A stretch of 64,000 nucleotides of DNA from Ampullaceana balthica (Eukaryota; Mollusca; Gastropoda; Lymnaeidae): assembly GCA_944989445.1 (NCBI GenBank), contig CALYLW010001012.1, positions 89,501 to 153,500 on the forward strand. Reading direction: 5' to 3'. The notes beneath the pieces are model-generated. The model was not told where the DNA came from. It saw only the letters and a list, made by a program, of their open reading frames with translations, and searched no databases. Below are positions 12,301 to 26,423 of the stretch, one piece after another. The translations under genes were made by a program, and so were the position numbers. The number at the start of each line of letters is the position of its first letter. Within the stretch, counting starts at the first letter, position 1.

Positions 12301-15300
12301 ATGGATAAGCGTAGGACACAATAATCTTATGTTTAGAAGGACCATCTGAAATTTATATGATTTTCTATAGCATAACCTTTTTTGTTATTTATATTATTTA
12401 TTTATAAAACTTGATTTCTTAAAATGTTAATACATTTCTTCAAATATAAAAAACAATTCATAACAATTTGATATACCTCAGTTACTTTTAACTATTCAGT
12501 AGTTAAAAAACATAATGATTAACTTAACCAAACTTTTCTCCATCAGTTGCTAACATTCCGGAGACAAAGATTATTTTCACTGGCATTACCAACAATTACC
12601 TCATCACCTCAGTGGGGAACCTCACCATCAATGGAACACTCAACATCATGGAGAATGAGAAATTTGTTGTCATATTTGGTGGCAATGGAGGTTTCAATCT
12701 GAATCAAGTCTCAACTCCTTGTCTAATGGACTTTGAAAAATGTCAATATGGTTTCATGATCTCTGTCCTAATCAAGTTCACCAGACTTGTAGAAAATGGA
12801 TACCTTTTCACAAGTTGTGGGGATTCTGCTGACTCATCTGGCATTGCTGTTTACTACAAACAAAGCAGACTTTACTTCACCATCACCACAAGAACACAGA
12901 TATGGACCTCATACATCCAGAACATCAAGACAGAAATCTTACAAAATATTGATATATCATGGAGCTCTCAAGCAGGCTTGAAGGTATTTGGTTTGGGGTA
13001 TAATTTTAAAACGGCTTTTGGCTTGTTTTATGGAATAGAAATCTAATATTAGAAGCCTCAATTTCTCCAATTTATCATAATAGATATATGGCTCTTCTCT
13101 ATCCTTACAGCCTACTATATATAATATAGCCAGACACTGTAAAAGGTATTAGGAAAGTCATCTTATGTATGAAATTGTTATTTAAATTTATAAATTAATT
13201 TATTTATAAGCCTAAATAAATGATTTTTTTGTTTATATAATGTAAATAAAGAGCTTGCAGAGAAAAGTGTTTTAAATCTTACATTTTTATTTTTAAAATA
13301 AATAAAATGCTAATATTGTACTTACTACATTAATAGCAATACCTGATTAAGTTAGGAATTTGACTATTAAGATATAATTATTCCCCTTTTATTTCCAATG
13401 TTCAGGTCTTCCTTGACCAAGAGCAAGCTATCCAAGTGAGAAAACCTATGTCTCGCCGCAATCCAGTTCAGTCACGACGAGCTTGTGATTTCAATGTGGG
13501 TCTATCACAGACTGGTTTTGGTTTGCTGCAGTTTCAGCTTCAGATTATGCAAATCAGTTATGCTGAAAGGGAGGTTATCAATGGCCTAGGAATAATTACA
13601 GGTCAGTTCTTCTGCTGCTTATTTAAGGCCCACAATCAATAATCTGATCATTACAGCTCTTGTAAAAAAAAGTTTTGTATAAACGTCCATGAAGATGATG
13701 CCCTATAAGGGCTGCTCATCATGGTTTCGGAGGTTGGGGAACAGGAAGCAAGGTACACAAATGTTTCAATCATTGTGGCCTTAACTGAAGCTTGTTACAG
13801 TCACTTAGCAGGAATGTGCTACTACTGTCTGTTTATAGTCTTCTAGGTGTATCATTCCCGTATTGTAGACACATTAATGCCAATATCAGCCAGCCAAAGG
13901 CTTTATGAGATGTTCCATTTACCTTGGAGGGTCCGATCCTGACCTTTCATCTTAGATACCTTAGGGTGCTGTCTACCTGGCTGCACACAGTCTTAATATG
14001 TTTATCACAGTGAACCTCTCTTTGTTTATTAACACCAAAGTTACCTTACTGAAGAAACTGACCCAAGCATATGGCTACAAAGTTTGTAAGGGTAGTGTAG
14101 ATGGTTTTTACATATGGAAACTGACAGGGTCTGGTACTAGCAGATGAAACCTTATGTCCCAGCTATTTTTCCACTCAGCTAACTGGTTGAGATTATGTTG
14201 TAGCTCGTTCTGGTCAGACTTTTAAAATCATTTATATTAACTCCTAGCGTCTGCTTGATTGATTGTTTGATTGCTTGTCGCAAAAAAATTGGATCAATTT
14301 TTAACCCACTTCCCCATATGCTAGCAAGCTGAAATTTTGCAGGCAGTCTAGTGGCAATGATAAAAATGATTTTTCAAAATGTCACATCGATCAAATGTAC
14401 AGTAGAACCCGGTTAAGTCGACGGCCTTGGGGTATGCCAAATGGTGCCGAGATAAACTATGATCGAGTTAAACAAAAACAAATATGGCGGCAAAATATTA
14501 ACATGTTCTTGAAATTTCTTTATGTGCATGATAAGGTTGTTTACTATTTATATTAAGAGAGTTATTAGAAAGACGTAGCAAAAATACCGGGGGATTAATT
14601 GGTCCTCAAATTTACGTTCGGTCTTTTAGTGACAGTTTTCCTGCAAGTTAAAGCCATTTGACGTAAGATTACCACATTAATATTAAAACTGATATTTGCT
14701 TTAAAAAATGCATACGGCTAGTGAAGTTGTTTTTTTTTAACTCTCTTAGTTGACGAAGCATAGTACAAGAACTAACTCACAGTGTGGGGATGTTAAAATG
14801 TGAACAACTTTAAAGCCGCATGAACTGTTATTGAACAATCAATTTTATTGGTTAGCTAGCATAAACGTAACCAATCGTAAAACTTTTTATAAGACGCGCG
14901 AAAATACGGTAGTGAGATGGTGAGTGGCATCGATAACTAACATTTTCAAAAGTTGGCGATTGGCATAGTACCAAAAGCAACACAACGCTGAGAGCTGAAC
15001 GCAAGCGGGCTGTGATGTCACCAGTAGACCTGGCGAGAGAGAAATTTGATGCCTTCCCTTGGTTATAAAAAATCATAACTAACATTTTCAAAAGCTGGCG
15101 ATTGGTCATGGGGATCGAGATAACCACCGTTAGGTTGCAAATTTGGCCCTCTTTTGTGCTCGTGTTATTAGGCTTCGGTGCCTTAAAAGAATCAAATTAA
15201 CCGATGAGAAAATGCTAAGACAAAGAGAGAATTTGGCTGTTCCAATAAAAAACGTCGACTTAATAGGGTCCCGGAGTTAACCGAGCTCGAGTTAAGTGGA

Positions 15301-18300
15301 TTCTAATGTACTGTAATTAAATTAATGAATTTTTAGATTATCTCTATGTATCTCTATGTAGTATGTACATTTTTGTGCTAGATATAATTATATTATTATA
15401 ATATTTTCCTGTCATGCGGTGCATATTATATTGACGATACTTTTTAAAAATATATTCCTGATCTGAAAATGTTTATGCTAGCCTGTTGCGCAAGGCACAT
15501 TGCATTAAACATGTTTTTATAACCTTTTCCCATGATCAAATCGAGCTGAAATTTAGCAGGCAGATTGAAATAGTTTTTTTTTAAATATAAATCCTTTATA
15601 TATGAGACATAACTAAAATTTTGGATTTTTGGATTGTCGTGCGATGCGTATTATAATGAACATATTTTTAGTTATGTCTTGTATATAAAGGATTTATAGT
15701 CAAAAACTTTGTTTTTTAAGTTTTTTTTTAAATTAACAGTTGTCCTGTACACGGCAAACAATATTGCCTGGGAGGTCAGCTTCTCAGACAGATCATTGAT
15801 GCATGCTATGAATAAACAAAACCTAGAAATGAGCCCTGAGGTACCCCAGACCTAACATAAACAAAGGATGAGAATTTTATGTCTACCAGTACCCCCTGAA
15901 ATCTAGCTTTGTGGAAACTAGAGATGAATTTTTAAATTATCCTTGGATTCCATAGTTTTTTTTCCCCCCTTTATTTTATTCTCCAGAAGTTTTTAAAATC
16001 TGACCTTAAACAAATTATTGCAATCCATTAAAAAAAATACTAACACTATCAGAGGATGATATAAATAATATTCTTTTATTGAAAGGTTTCCCAAGTCTTT
16101 TGAAGAATCCAATGCTGAGCATAGATGTGGATAAAGACACTAACAAAGTTAATTTTACCTGCAAGTATGATCCATTACTCAAAACCTCACTGCTGTACCT
16201 GATAAGCTTTTTCAAAGATGACAAACTACTCTCAAACCAAACAAACTCACCATATCTGAGTGAAGATGATCTCAGTGATCTCCCATATAACAGCAAAGTA
16301 AGTTGTTAATGTTGTTTAGGTACAACCCGAGTCTGTGAACCACTGAAACAGCATTATGAATGGATTTACAGTACAGTCGAACCCACTTACCTCGAGCTCG
16401 GTTAGCTCGACCACCCCACTAACTCGACGTTTTTTATTGGAACCGCCAAATTCTCTCTTTGTCTTAGCATTTTTTCATCGGCTAATTCGATTTTTCTAAG
16501 TCGCCGAAACCTAATACCTCGAGCACAAAAGAGGGCCAAATTAGTTTTTGTGAAATAGTTTTTAATATGAAAATATGGCTTTGTAAAGAAAAATATTTGA
16601 GCCTATTGTTTAACATTGGCAGCTATGTGTTGAGTCCAGTGGTTTTATTTGTTGAATGGAGATTGCTAGCAAAACTTTTAAATATAGTCTTTTTTTGTGT
16701 GTTAAGTCTTCAGGAATACCAAATCTAGACAAGAATATCTTTATTTGCTATCAGATTGTGTTGAAAGAAAAAGTATGGATAAGAAGATCCTAAGATAAAC
16801 TTCAAAATAGCTTTTTTTTAAATGTCAAAAGAAAAAGATTATATCTGAAAATTCCCCAAGCTAATGTCAGCTTGGGGAATTTTCAGAATTAAAATTAAAA
16901 ATACATTAGAAAATTAAAATGTTGGATAACTAATTTTTGTAAAATGAATCTACATCAAACTAAACAGCATTATATGTCTTAAGCTTTGAATTGCAAGAAT
17001 GGTGATATAGACATTGAATGTTTGGGATTAATTGCCACAATAAGTACAGGCTGATAGGTTTTGCATAATTTATTAAGTGGGGAAAAGCAGGTGTTTTGGG
17101 AATAAATTATATTGATTCTAAAAAAATGTAATTGTTTAATTATGGCAATCTGTGTATTTAAAAAATTCCTAAACTATCTCATTCCCTGATTTTAAAAAAA
17201 GGGCTTAACAAAGAAATGAAATATTTCAGCTGTCCTGTAGAGTCTCTGTTTGCTTTCCAATCAATTGTGATGCTACAAAAGGTAAAGAAAGTATCAGCAA
17301 CTCTCTTTTTATAAGTTTTAAGGTAAGCAATCGAACTTTTATATACATTTGGTGTGAGAGAAGTGTTGTGTTGTTGTAATGACATTGTATGAGCGTGCGA
17401 GTTGACTTGTATGAAACACGTGGTTTGTGATGTGAACGGTAAGCGTGTGAGGTCGTGGACTGGGAGGATAGCTGACAAGAGATAGACAGTTCAAGAGGCA
17501 ACAGAGTTTGTTGATTGTACAGTTGATTAAGGTTGATCGTACAGTTGATTACAGTGGATTGTATAGTTGATTAAAGACACTTGTTAACAAGAACCCAGAG
17601 TGTTTAAGACTTGTTACTTGACCTGCAAGTCCTATTACTTGGTGTCAGAAGTATAGGACATCAAGACTATGTGCAGTACTGACGCCATAACTATTACATG
17701 GTGTCAGACTCCACCCACCGCAAACACTGGAGCTAGTTGGGAACATTGTTGCCAACTGGGAGAGATTTAATCAGTCTTTCCAGATATGTTGTGTGTTGTT
17801 CGTCCGCAGATTCGACGAAGACCACTCTAGTCATCCGAGGGTTGCTGGGACTGGCTTTGTTTGTGCGTGCGCAGATGGCTGATGAGGCCTATCCTTGCAC
17901 GGAAGGTTCGGGAACAGAAGGGACAAGGGACGAGTGGGATATCTCCAAGGGGTTGACAGCACGGGCCTTTCGGGCTTGCCTCTTCTTTTCTGCGGAGGTG
18001 ATCCGGTTTGCCTCGCATGACTTGGCACCTTCGTGGATGGAAGAACGCCAGGTGGAACGGTCCATTGCAGCAAGTTCCCACGTGTCTGGGTTGATGGCAA
18101 ACGCTTTCAGTGAGGCTTTCAGTGTGTCTTTGTAGCGTTTCTTTTGCCCACCATGGGACCGCTGGCCGTGCTGGAGCTCGCCATAGAAGAGTCTCTTTGG
18201 CAGTCTCTCGTCTGGCATTCGGACCATGTGCCCTGCCCAACGAAGCTGGAACTGCATCAGGAGCGTGAATATGCTGGGGAGACCTGCCTTGGTCAGTACC

Positions 18301-21300
18301 ACTGTGTCTGGTATTTTATCCTGCCACTTTATGCCGAGGATCTTCCTGAGGCTTGTTGAATGAAAGTGGTTAAGCTTCCTAGCATGGCGCTGATGCACAG
18401 TCCATGTTTCACACGCATATAGCAGTGTGGGGAGCACCACCGCCCTGTACACTTTCAGCTTGGTCTGGATGGTAATGCCTCTTCTGTTCCAGACATTTGG
18501 GTTTAACCTGCCAAAAGTGGAGCTGGCTCTGGCAATTCTGACGCTCACTTCGTCATCGATGGTGACATTTTGCGACAGTGTGCTGCCTATGTATGTGAAC
18601 CGTTGCACTGTGTTGAGTCTCTGGCCATTGACAATGATGTTGGGCTCAACGTAGGGCCTTCCAGGCGCAGGCTGATGGAGGAATTCAGTCTTCTTGGTGT
18701 TGATCGTCAGCCCAAAGTTTGTGCAGGCGCTGGAGAACAGGATAACGCTGCGTTGCATGTCGGCTTCTGAGACAGCGTTGAGGGCACAGTCATCAGCAAA
18801 CAGGAGGTCTCTGATGATGTCTGTCATAACCTTGGTTTTTGCATGGAGCCTCCGAAGGTTGAACAGTTTGCCATCTGTGTGGTACCTCAGGTTGACACCA
18901 ACATCCTCGTCTCTGAAGGCCTCTGTCAGCATGACGGAAAACATGAGGCTAAACAGTGTTGGTGCCAGGACGCAGCCCTGCTTGAACCCGTTTGTGACTG
19001 TGAAAGGATCAGAAAACTCTCCGCTGTCCTGGACTCTGGCCTGCATGCCCTCATGGAATTGTCTCACCAAGACGATGAATTTCCTTGGGCAACCGTACTT
19101 GGCCATTATCTTCCACAGACCCTCTCTGCCAACGGTGTCAAAAGCCTTGGTCAGGTCGACAGGTGGAGAACAGGTTAAAGTTCTGCTCCTGACATGTCTC
19201 TTGCAGCTGCCTGGCAGCGAACACCATGTCGATGGTCCCTCGCTCTTTTCGGAATCCACACTGACTTTCAGGCAGGAGTCCTTGGTCAAGGTGGACCGTG
19301 AGGCGGTTGAGCAGGATTCTGGCAAGGATCTTTCCTGCGATAGATAGCAGGGATATGCCTCTGTGGTTGTTACAAGCCTGTCTACTTCCTTTTTGCTTAT
19401 GAAGATGTATGATGGAGGCATCTTTGAAGTCCTTCGGGATCGTCTCTTGCTGCCACATCAAGAGAAATAGATGGTGGAGCCTTTCAGTCACGGCTGTTCC
19501 TCCCTCCTTGTAGACCTCAGCTGGTATGGCGTCAGAACCAGGTGCTTTGCCACTGGAGAGAAGATAAATTGCTTTCTGGGTCTCGAGCAAGGTTGGGGGG
19601 TCATCCAGTGCTTTGTTTGTGGGCACTTGGGGGAGACGATTGGTGGCTTCTTCATTGATTGTCGAAGGGCGATTTAGGACGCTTTCGAAATGTTCGGCCC
19701 ACCTCTTCAAGATCTTCTCTTTGTCTGTGATGAGAGTGTTACCGTCTGCGCTGAGGAGGGGGTTTGTTCCTGAGGGCGTGGGGCCATACACTTCTTTCAA
19801 AGCGTTGTAGAAGTTTTTATAGTCACGCTTGTCTGCATAGCCTTGGATCTCGTCGGCTTTGTTGCTGAGCCAATTGTCCTGCATCTGACGGAGCTTTTCC
19901 TGTACAGTCCGCGTATGTTGTTGAGTGCATCTTTCCTTGTCGTGGACCTGGGATTATTGAGGTAAGCTTGGTGTAGGAGGTGTTTCACATCCAATAACTG
20001 CTTGATGTCTTTGCAGTTCTCATCGAACCAGTCCTTATGTTTCCTGGTCTGGTGCCCCAGAGTCTCTGAAGCTGTGGTGTAAATCAGCTCTCTGAGTGAC
20101 GCCCAGTCTGCCTCCACGTTCTGGTTGCCTGGAGAGGTGGATTTCAAGCGCTCTTCCAGAGCATCCACCAAGGACTGCTTGCAGCTGGCGGTCATTAGTT
20201 TGGCAACATTTAGAGTTTGGGGGCCTTCATCCCTTGTGGGCGCCGTTTCGGTTGAATGCGGATGTTGAGCTTGGTGATGATGAGGTGGTAGTCTGTCCAG
20301 CATTCAGCGCCACACATGGACTTAGTCACTCGTACATCCTTCCTGTCCCTCTTCCTCATGATGGCGTAGTCAATAAGATGCCAGTGCTTCGAGCGGGGGT
20401 GCATCCATGACGTCCGGTTACGGGTTGGGAGGCGGAAGATCGTGTTGGTGATCAGCAGTTCATGTTCAGCGCAGGTCTGGAGTAAAAGAAGACCGTTGCT
20501 GTTGCAGTGACCCACTCCATGATGACCAAGGATTCATTCCCAGGCAACGTTCTCCTTGCCAACTCTTGCGTTGAAGTCACCTAGCAAGATGAGTTTGTCC
20601 GCCTTTGGAACGTCGGCAATGACAGTGTGAAATTCTTCATAAAACTTTGCCTTCACTTCATCTGTATTGGTCATGGTTGGAGCGTAGGCACTGATGATGG
20701 TGAGGTGTTTCTTTCCAGCCAGTGGGAGTTTCATGGTCATGAGCCTGTCGTTCACTCCCTTGGGAAGTCCAGCCAGCTTTCCGACAAGAGTTGTCTTAAC
20801 TGCAAACCCAACGCCTGCTTCACGCCTCTCCGCGCTGGGTCTGCCACTCCAGTAAAATGTGTAGCCAGATCCTCTTTCACAGAGCTCTCCTTCTCCCGCG
20901 AGCCTGGTCTCGCTCAGGGCTGCGACGTCAAAGCCGTATCTAGCGAGTTCTTTTCCAATCAGGGCTGTTCTCCTCTGGGGTCTGTCCGCATCGTCCCTGT
21001 CCATGAGTGTGCGCACATTCCATTCGCCCACTATAAGAGGAACTATCCTCGTTTGCTTTTTTTGGTTTCGACCACTTGTATAGGGTCCCCACCAGCCGCG
21101 GTGTGCTGACTAGGGTAGGCTGGAGCAGGCAATGTTTAGGGCACCTTTTCTAGCCCCTTCCTCGTGCCATGGAGGTGAGCAGTGCATTCCTGAAGAGGGC
21201 TGCTCAGTCGCCCAGGGGGGCTGCCGGACTCCACCGCTGCTCCGTGTCAGCGAAGAACGACCCAATGCCCTGGGCCGCCTGTGTGCAGGGTTACGGCTAC

Positions 21301-24300
21301 GGCTCCCAGTGTACCCACACCTGCCGCTTCGTCGCTTGCCTGTCGCCACAGGACTTGTCGGTGACTGATGGGATGGATGACAAAAGTGACTTGCGCGATG
21401 ACTTGGATTTAAGTGAGAAAGAGTTTCGCAGTTCGTCGATCTCACTCTCTCGCCCGAGACCATCTTGATCCAGCGGCAGGACAAAGTCGAGACGGCTGGT
21501 GATGGAGTTGGGTGCAGTGGATGGCCATGATGTCCTGTGTGTCATGTCATGCCTTTAGCGTTCCACAAGGCTTTGCTGAGAATCGCCTTTTTGACCGTTG
21601 ACCAACTAGTGGTTTCTCCGCTCTGTCCATCGAATCCAGTCTTCACGTGCATAGGTAGACATACCTAGATCACCGAGGGTTTGAGACCCGTCGGCTACCC
21701 TCACCAGGTTTAGCCAGCCAGTCGAAGCCGTTGCCCGGGGTGTGGCCACTGCGCACGCTACAGTTTCTAGGAGCCACTGGTGAGAGCTGAGTGACAAGTG
21801 GGGACCAAGGGTGGACGAACTACTCCCAAGAGAGTACGACGTGTTCCCCCACCGGAGGTGCTACCCCGCCTTGAGCACCCCATACACCCCAGATATACAA
21901 GATAGCCAGTGGACTCGATACAAAAAGCAAAGAAGTGCAGAGCATGTCACTGCTGCATGTAATAGGCCAGGAAGCGGTAGAAGTGTACAACATATTCCAA
22001 TTGACAGAACAGGAATGTGAGGATTTGGACATGGATTATCATACAGTGAAGTGCTTGTTACGAAAATTCGAGAATTATTGTTTGCCAAGAAAGAATGTGA
22101 CAGTCGAGAGATGCATGTTTTTCTCCAGAAAGCAAGGTGAGGGAGAAATTTTTGATAATTTTATAACAGACCTTAAACGTAAAGCAAAGTCTTGAGAATT
22201 TGAAAATTTAACAGAGTCCCTGATAAAGGACAGAATTGTGGAAGGAGTAAATAATGAATATCTCAGGGCTAGACTTCTGAGAGAATTAGACCTGAATTTA
22301 AACAAGGCTGAAATTATATGCAAAGCGGCAGAAACGTCAGAATGGCAACTCAAAGCTTTAATTGAAGAAAAGAATGTTCAAGCTGTGAACTCAAAGGCAT
22401 GTGAGAAATCAAGTACACAAATAACAGGTCAACATGTCAAGCAAGCTGTAAGGTCAAGTACACACATAGAAGCAGGCAAATGTAAATATTGTGGAACAAA
22501 ACATGAACCTAGAAGATGTCCTGCTTATGGGAAGTTATGCAACAACTGTGGAAAATTGAATCATTTTTCTGCTATATGCAAATCAAAACATGTAAAAGTT
22601 GTCAACCATCAACTAAAAGATCACGTGGACTACAGCCAACAAATATTCTGCATAGGAAGTGTCCACACACCAAGCAACAAGTGATGAATGGAGGGAAGTC
22701 TGTCACGCTTGAACAGAGGCTAGTAGTGTTCACACTGGACACAGGCGCACAAGTAAACATTCTGCCACACATATTGTTCAGTCAACTTAGAATGGGAAGA
22801 ATGCCGAAATCAACAGCAAGGCTCACTACATACAGTGGGGAAACATTGCCTGTTGTAGGCAAAACATCAATCAAATGCTCTGTGAAAGACAAGACAGAGG
22901 TGCTGGAATTTCAAATAGTCAAGACACACTCAAATCCGACCCTTGGTCTGCAAGCTTGTCAACAACTGAATCTGATCAAAATTGTTGGCGTAATAAGCAA
23001 CAAATATCAGAGGTCCCAACAGAAGAAATATTACGTCAAATCAGACATAATCAACAGAGGTACACACTCTCAGCATGTAAGCCACGCAACGATTCAGAAA
23101 AAATTGAAATGCTCTAGGCAGACAGCAGTTGTCAGACAGCAACGACGCCAAAGTCATACATCGTTAAGACTAACGATGGTATGACATACCGATGAAACAA
23201 CAGATACGGGAGACAGGTGAAGCCACCAAAGAGATACCCAGATAAAGAGACATAAAGGTGCACTGTGCTTTGAAAGACATTTCAAGATTCAGTGTTAGAA
23301 TTCATTTACTGAATTGTTCGATGTTTTTAATTGTATTACTTTGGCTGATGATATATTGACGGTTCAGGAGGTTGATTGTACAGTTGATTGCAGTGGATTG
23401 TATTGAGTGATTAAAGACAGTTGTTAGTTAAAAACTTGTTACTTGACCTATAAGTTCTATATATTTAAAATATTTCTTTCACAAACTTTTAAAGACGTAT
23501 TCTCTATGTGCCTCTCTCATAAAATATAGAATCTTAGCCATTTGCTAATTTTTTTACTAGTGAAAATTTTCCCAAAGGGGCCGTCCATAAATGACGTCAC
23601 GCACCTAGGGGGAGGGGGGTCACACTTTTATGATGATGCGTGACGAGGGGGAGGGAGGGGGTTGAAGAAATGTGACGTCACATCCAAAGGGTAACTTTAA
23701 ATAAAACTTCCACTGAAAAATTTGGTCGCTTACAATTTATTTAATGACTTTTTTTTTCTTCTTTTTAAAAAAAAATTAGTGCTTCTCAATGTGCCGGTCG
23801 GTAGGCCATCAGTCGCTGGTTGGCGTATGCTATCAAGACACGAAAATTAAATCTAATTATAATCCTTAAGTTTGAGAATCCACAAGATAACATATGAAAT
23901 TGTTACACTGCTTAGTTTGATGTTGATATCAAAGCATTTGTGATGTAACCGCAGCTCCAGCTCCGTTTGGTTCTCTCATGGCAGGAGTCGTCGATTTTTT
24001 TTGGTAAAAATATACAAGTTTATGTGTGCGTTACCCCCCCCCCACCCCCAGACTCTAGGTCCTGCTCACATGACTCAGGGATTTGGGGGAGCGTCTTTAG
24101 CACCCGAAAATGCTACTGGTGAGTTTTACATGCATGACAAGTGTCTAATAAGTAAAATGTAAAAAAAAATTTTTTTTAAAAGGACACGCTTTTATTTACA
24201 TATAGAAATTGCACTAAATATGTATACTACAAAAAAAACAACATTTACCCGTAACTGAGAATTGAACCTCGTACCCCCATGTCGGCAATCGATCACGCTT

Positions 24301-26392
24301 ATATTTCGGCCAGCAAGACATGATGTTGATAGTGCTTTTTAAAGTTATAATAATTGTATCCCTCTGGGGCGAATTGAGGCATGGTTCATTGACGCAAGTG
24401 ATACTATTTTATATAGACAAAAACTAAAAACTAAAAGTGCAATAATTTCAATACGGTACATTCGATCGATCTGAAATTTTGATACAATGCATTGTCATCC
24501 AAGATCTATCTGTGGTAAAATTTTTAGATCTCTAGGACCATCAGAAGTGGTATAATTTTACGTTTCAAGTTTTGAAGGATGGATGGATGGAAGTATGGAT
24601 GGATACAACATACAAACATTGTGACTTAAATAAAAGTGTGTAAAAATAGTTTGAATAGGATTATGTGTAGATATTTTAAGTCAAAACGACACGGAACATA
24701 CTTTTTCTTTAAAATGGGAGGGGGGATCTATTTGATAGAATTAAAAACGTTTTTTAAGTTTGATATAATTGATCTATTGTTTTTTGTCAAACGCCCCTGG
24801 CCATTCTAGTCTTCTAGATCAGTGCTTCTCAAAGTGGTGATCCGCGGACTGGTGCCGGTCCATGGGCCATCCGCTGCCGGTCCGCAGATGTTCTAAAAAA
24901 AAAGACAGAAAAAATTGTCAGTGCAGGGAAATAGTGCACCGGTCCCTGGTGCAATGGAAAAAATTCCTGTTGGTCCGCAATACTAAAATGTTTGAGAAGC
25001 ACTGTTCTAGATATAATGATAAATAAGCCCATTTAAAATTAGTCAAGTATTCATTAACTTTATTGAATGCATCAAATTCTTGACATTGCAATTCGAGAGG
25101 AGCGCAAAACAACTTTTCTTCTTAGCTCAGTTTTTAAGGCATTAATTTTAAATATCACAGAAATGATATGTGATAAAGACAAAGACAAGCCATGTGGATT
25201 AAGATTGTCACTCGTGTCAATATAAATGAAAGTAGGGTAGATTTAGGTGTATTCATATAGTGCGTAGGTAAGAAATCTACATAGTAAATTTTAAACAAAA
25301 TGCATTTTCTGGAAGGAACCGGTTTAATAATGGGCATATGTTCCAAGCGTACAGGTACACATGACGTATTTTAATATATCTAGGGGATTGTAGTGGATGT
25401 TATATGTCCAAAATGAGTCTGCATTACCCCCAAGAATTCCCCTTTTGACCCAAGTTAGGTCCCTTACTCTTTTTAATTTATATAAATGATTTACCCAACA
25501 ACATCTCAACAGGTACAAAAGTTAGGTTATTTGCTGATGATTGTATAATCTATAGAACAATTAAATCAGAACAAGATAGCAAAATTTTACAAAAAGACTT
25601 GGATGAATTGATAAAATGGGAAACTAACTGGAGTATGTCTTTCCACCCAGAAAAGTGTCAACTGTTAAGAGTAACAAAGAAAAAGAAACAAATAAATTCA
25701 AAATATTACATTCATGGAAAAGAACTGACCCAAACTAAAGATGCAAAATACTTAGGAGTCTTAATAAATGAGAAACTATCATGGAATCCCCATGTCAATG
25801 AAGTTATTAAAAAATCAAACAAAACCTTAGGCTTTATAAAAAGGAACTTTAACAAATGTAATAGAGATATAAAACTAAAATGCTACCTCACTTTGGTGAG
25901 ACCTGTACTAGAATATGCATCTTCTGTATGGGACCCATCCACCAAAGAAAACATTGATAAACTAGAACAAATTCAAAAAAGAGCTGCCAGATTCATTACT
26001 GGAGAATATTCGAAACTGACAAGAATAACACCATTAGTTAAATCATTAAACCTTGAAACACTAGAGGATAGAAGAACCAAGAGCAAAGTAGTAATCATAC
26101 ATAAAGCAATTAATTCTAATTTAGAAATACAACACAAAGATAACTTAATACAACCCTCAGATAGACATAAGGATAAAAACACCTTTCTTATTCCGTATGC
26201 AAGAACAAACACATACAAGTTTTCCTTCTTCCCGTCCGGAATTCGGGCGTGGAATGGGTTGCCTGAAGAATCCAGGAAAACCAACACTTTATCAACATTT
26301 AAATCTCTAATAAAAATGCAGGACTAAACACAAACCATAGATAAGCGTAGGACGCAATAATCTTCTGTATAGAAGGAGCGTCTGTAAACAGA

Positions 26393-26423
<31 letters not shown>

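Larger units (their letters stand above)
17788..21888 (-). mobile_element. Endonuclease-bearing LINE nested in gypsy-like gag
   Basis: A 4.1-kb minus-strand non-LTR element flanked by the 8-bp direct repeat CCAGATAT (17780-17787 and 21889-21896). From its 5' end it holds a GC-richer leader (21031-21888), an AP endonuclease ([10 protein letters not shown]), an RT ([25 protein letters not shown]) and a C-terminal C2H2 zinc finger. Several frameshifts break the frame, so it is inactive. Removing it rejoins the host gag frame. I cannot settle its clade. Confidence 0.85.
17350..23465 (+). mobile_element. Gypsy-like LTR retrotransposon remnant, split by a LINE
   Basis: The left LTR-like segment (about 17350-17640) and a right one (about 23340-23465) share GTTGATTGTACAGTTGATT, GTGGATTGTAT, GATTAAAGAC and CTTGTTACTTGACCT in order. 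TGGTGTCAGAAG follows the left LTR as a primer-binding-site-like stretch. Gag and protease remain; reverse transcriptase, RNase H and integrase are missing. Gag is interrupted by a minus-strand LINE at 17788-21888. Confidence 0.75.

Noticed and set aside
17737..21468. Many + strand frames of 65-217 residues
   Set aside because: Shadows of the GC-richer minus-strand LINE; none has a known domain.
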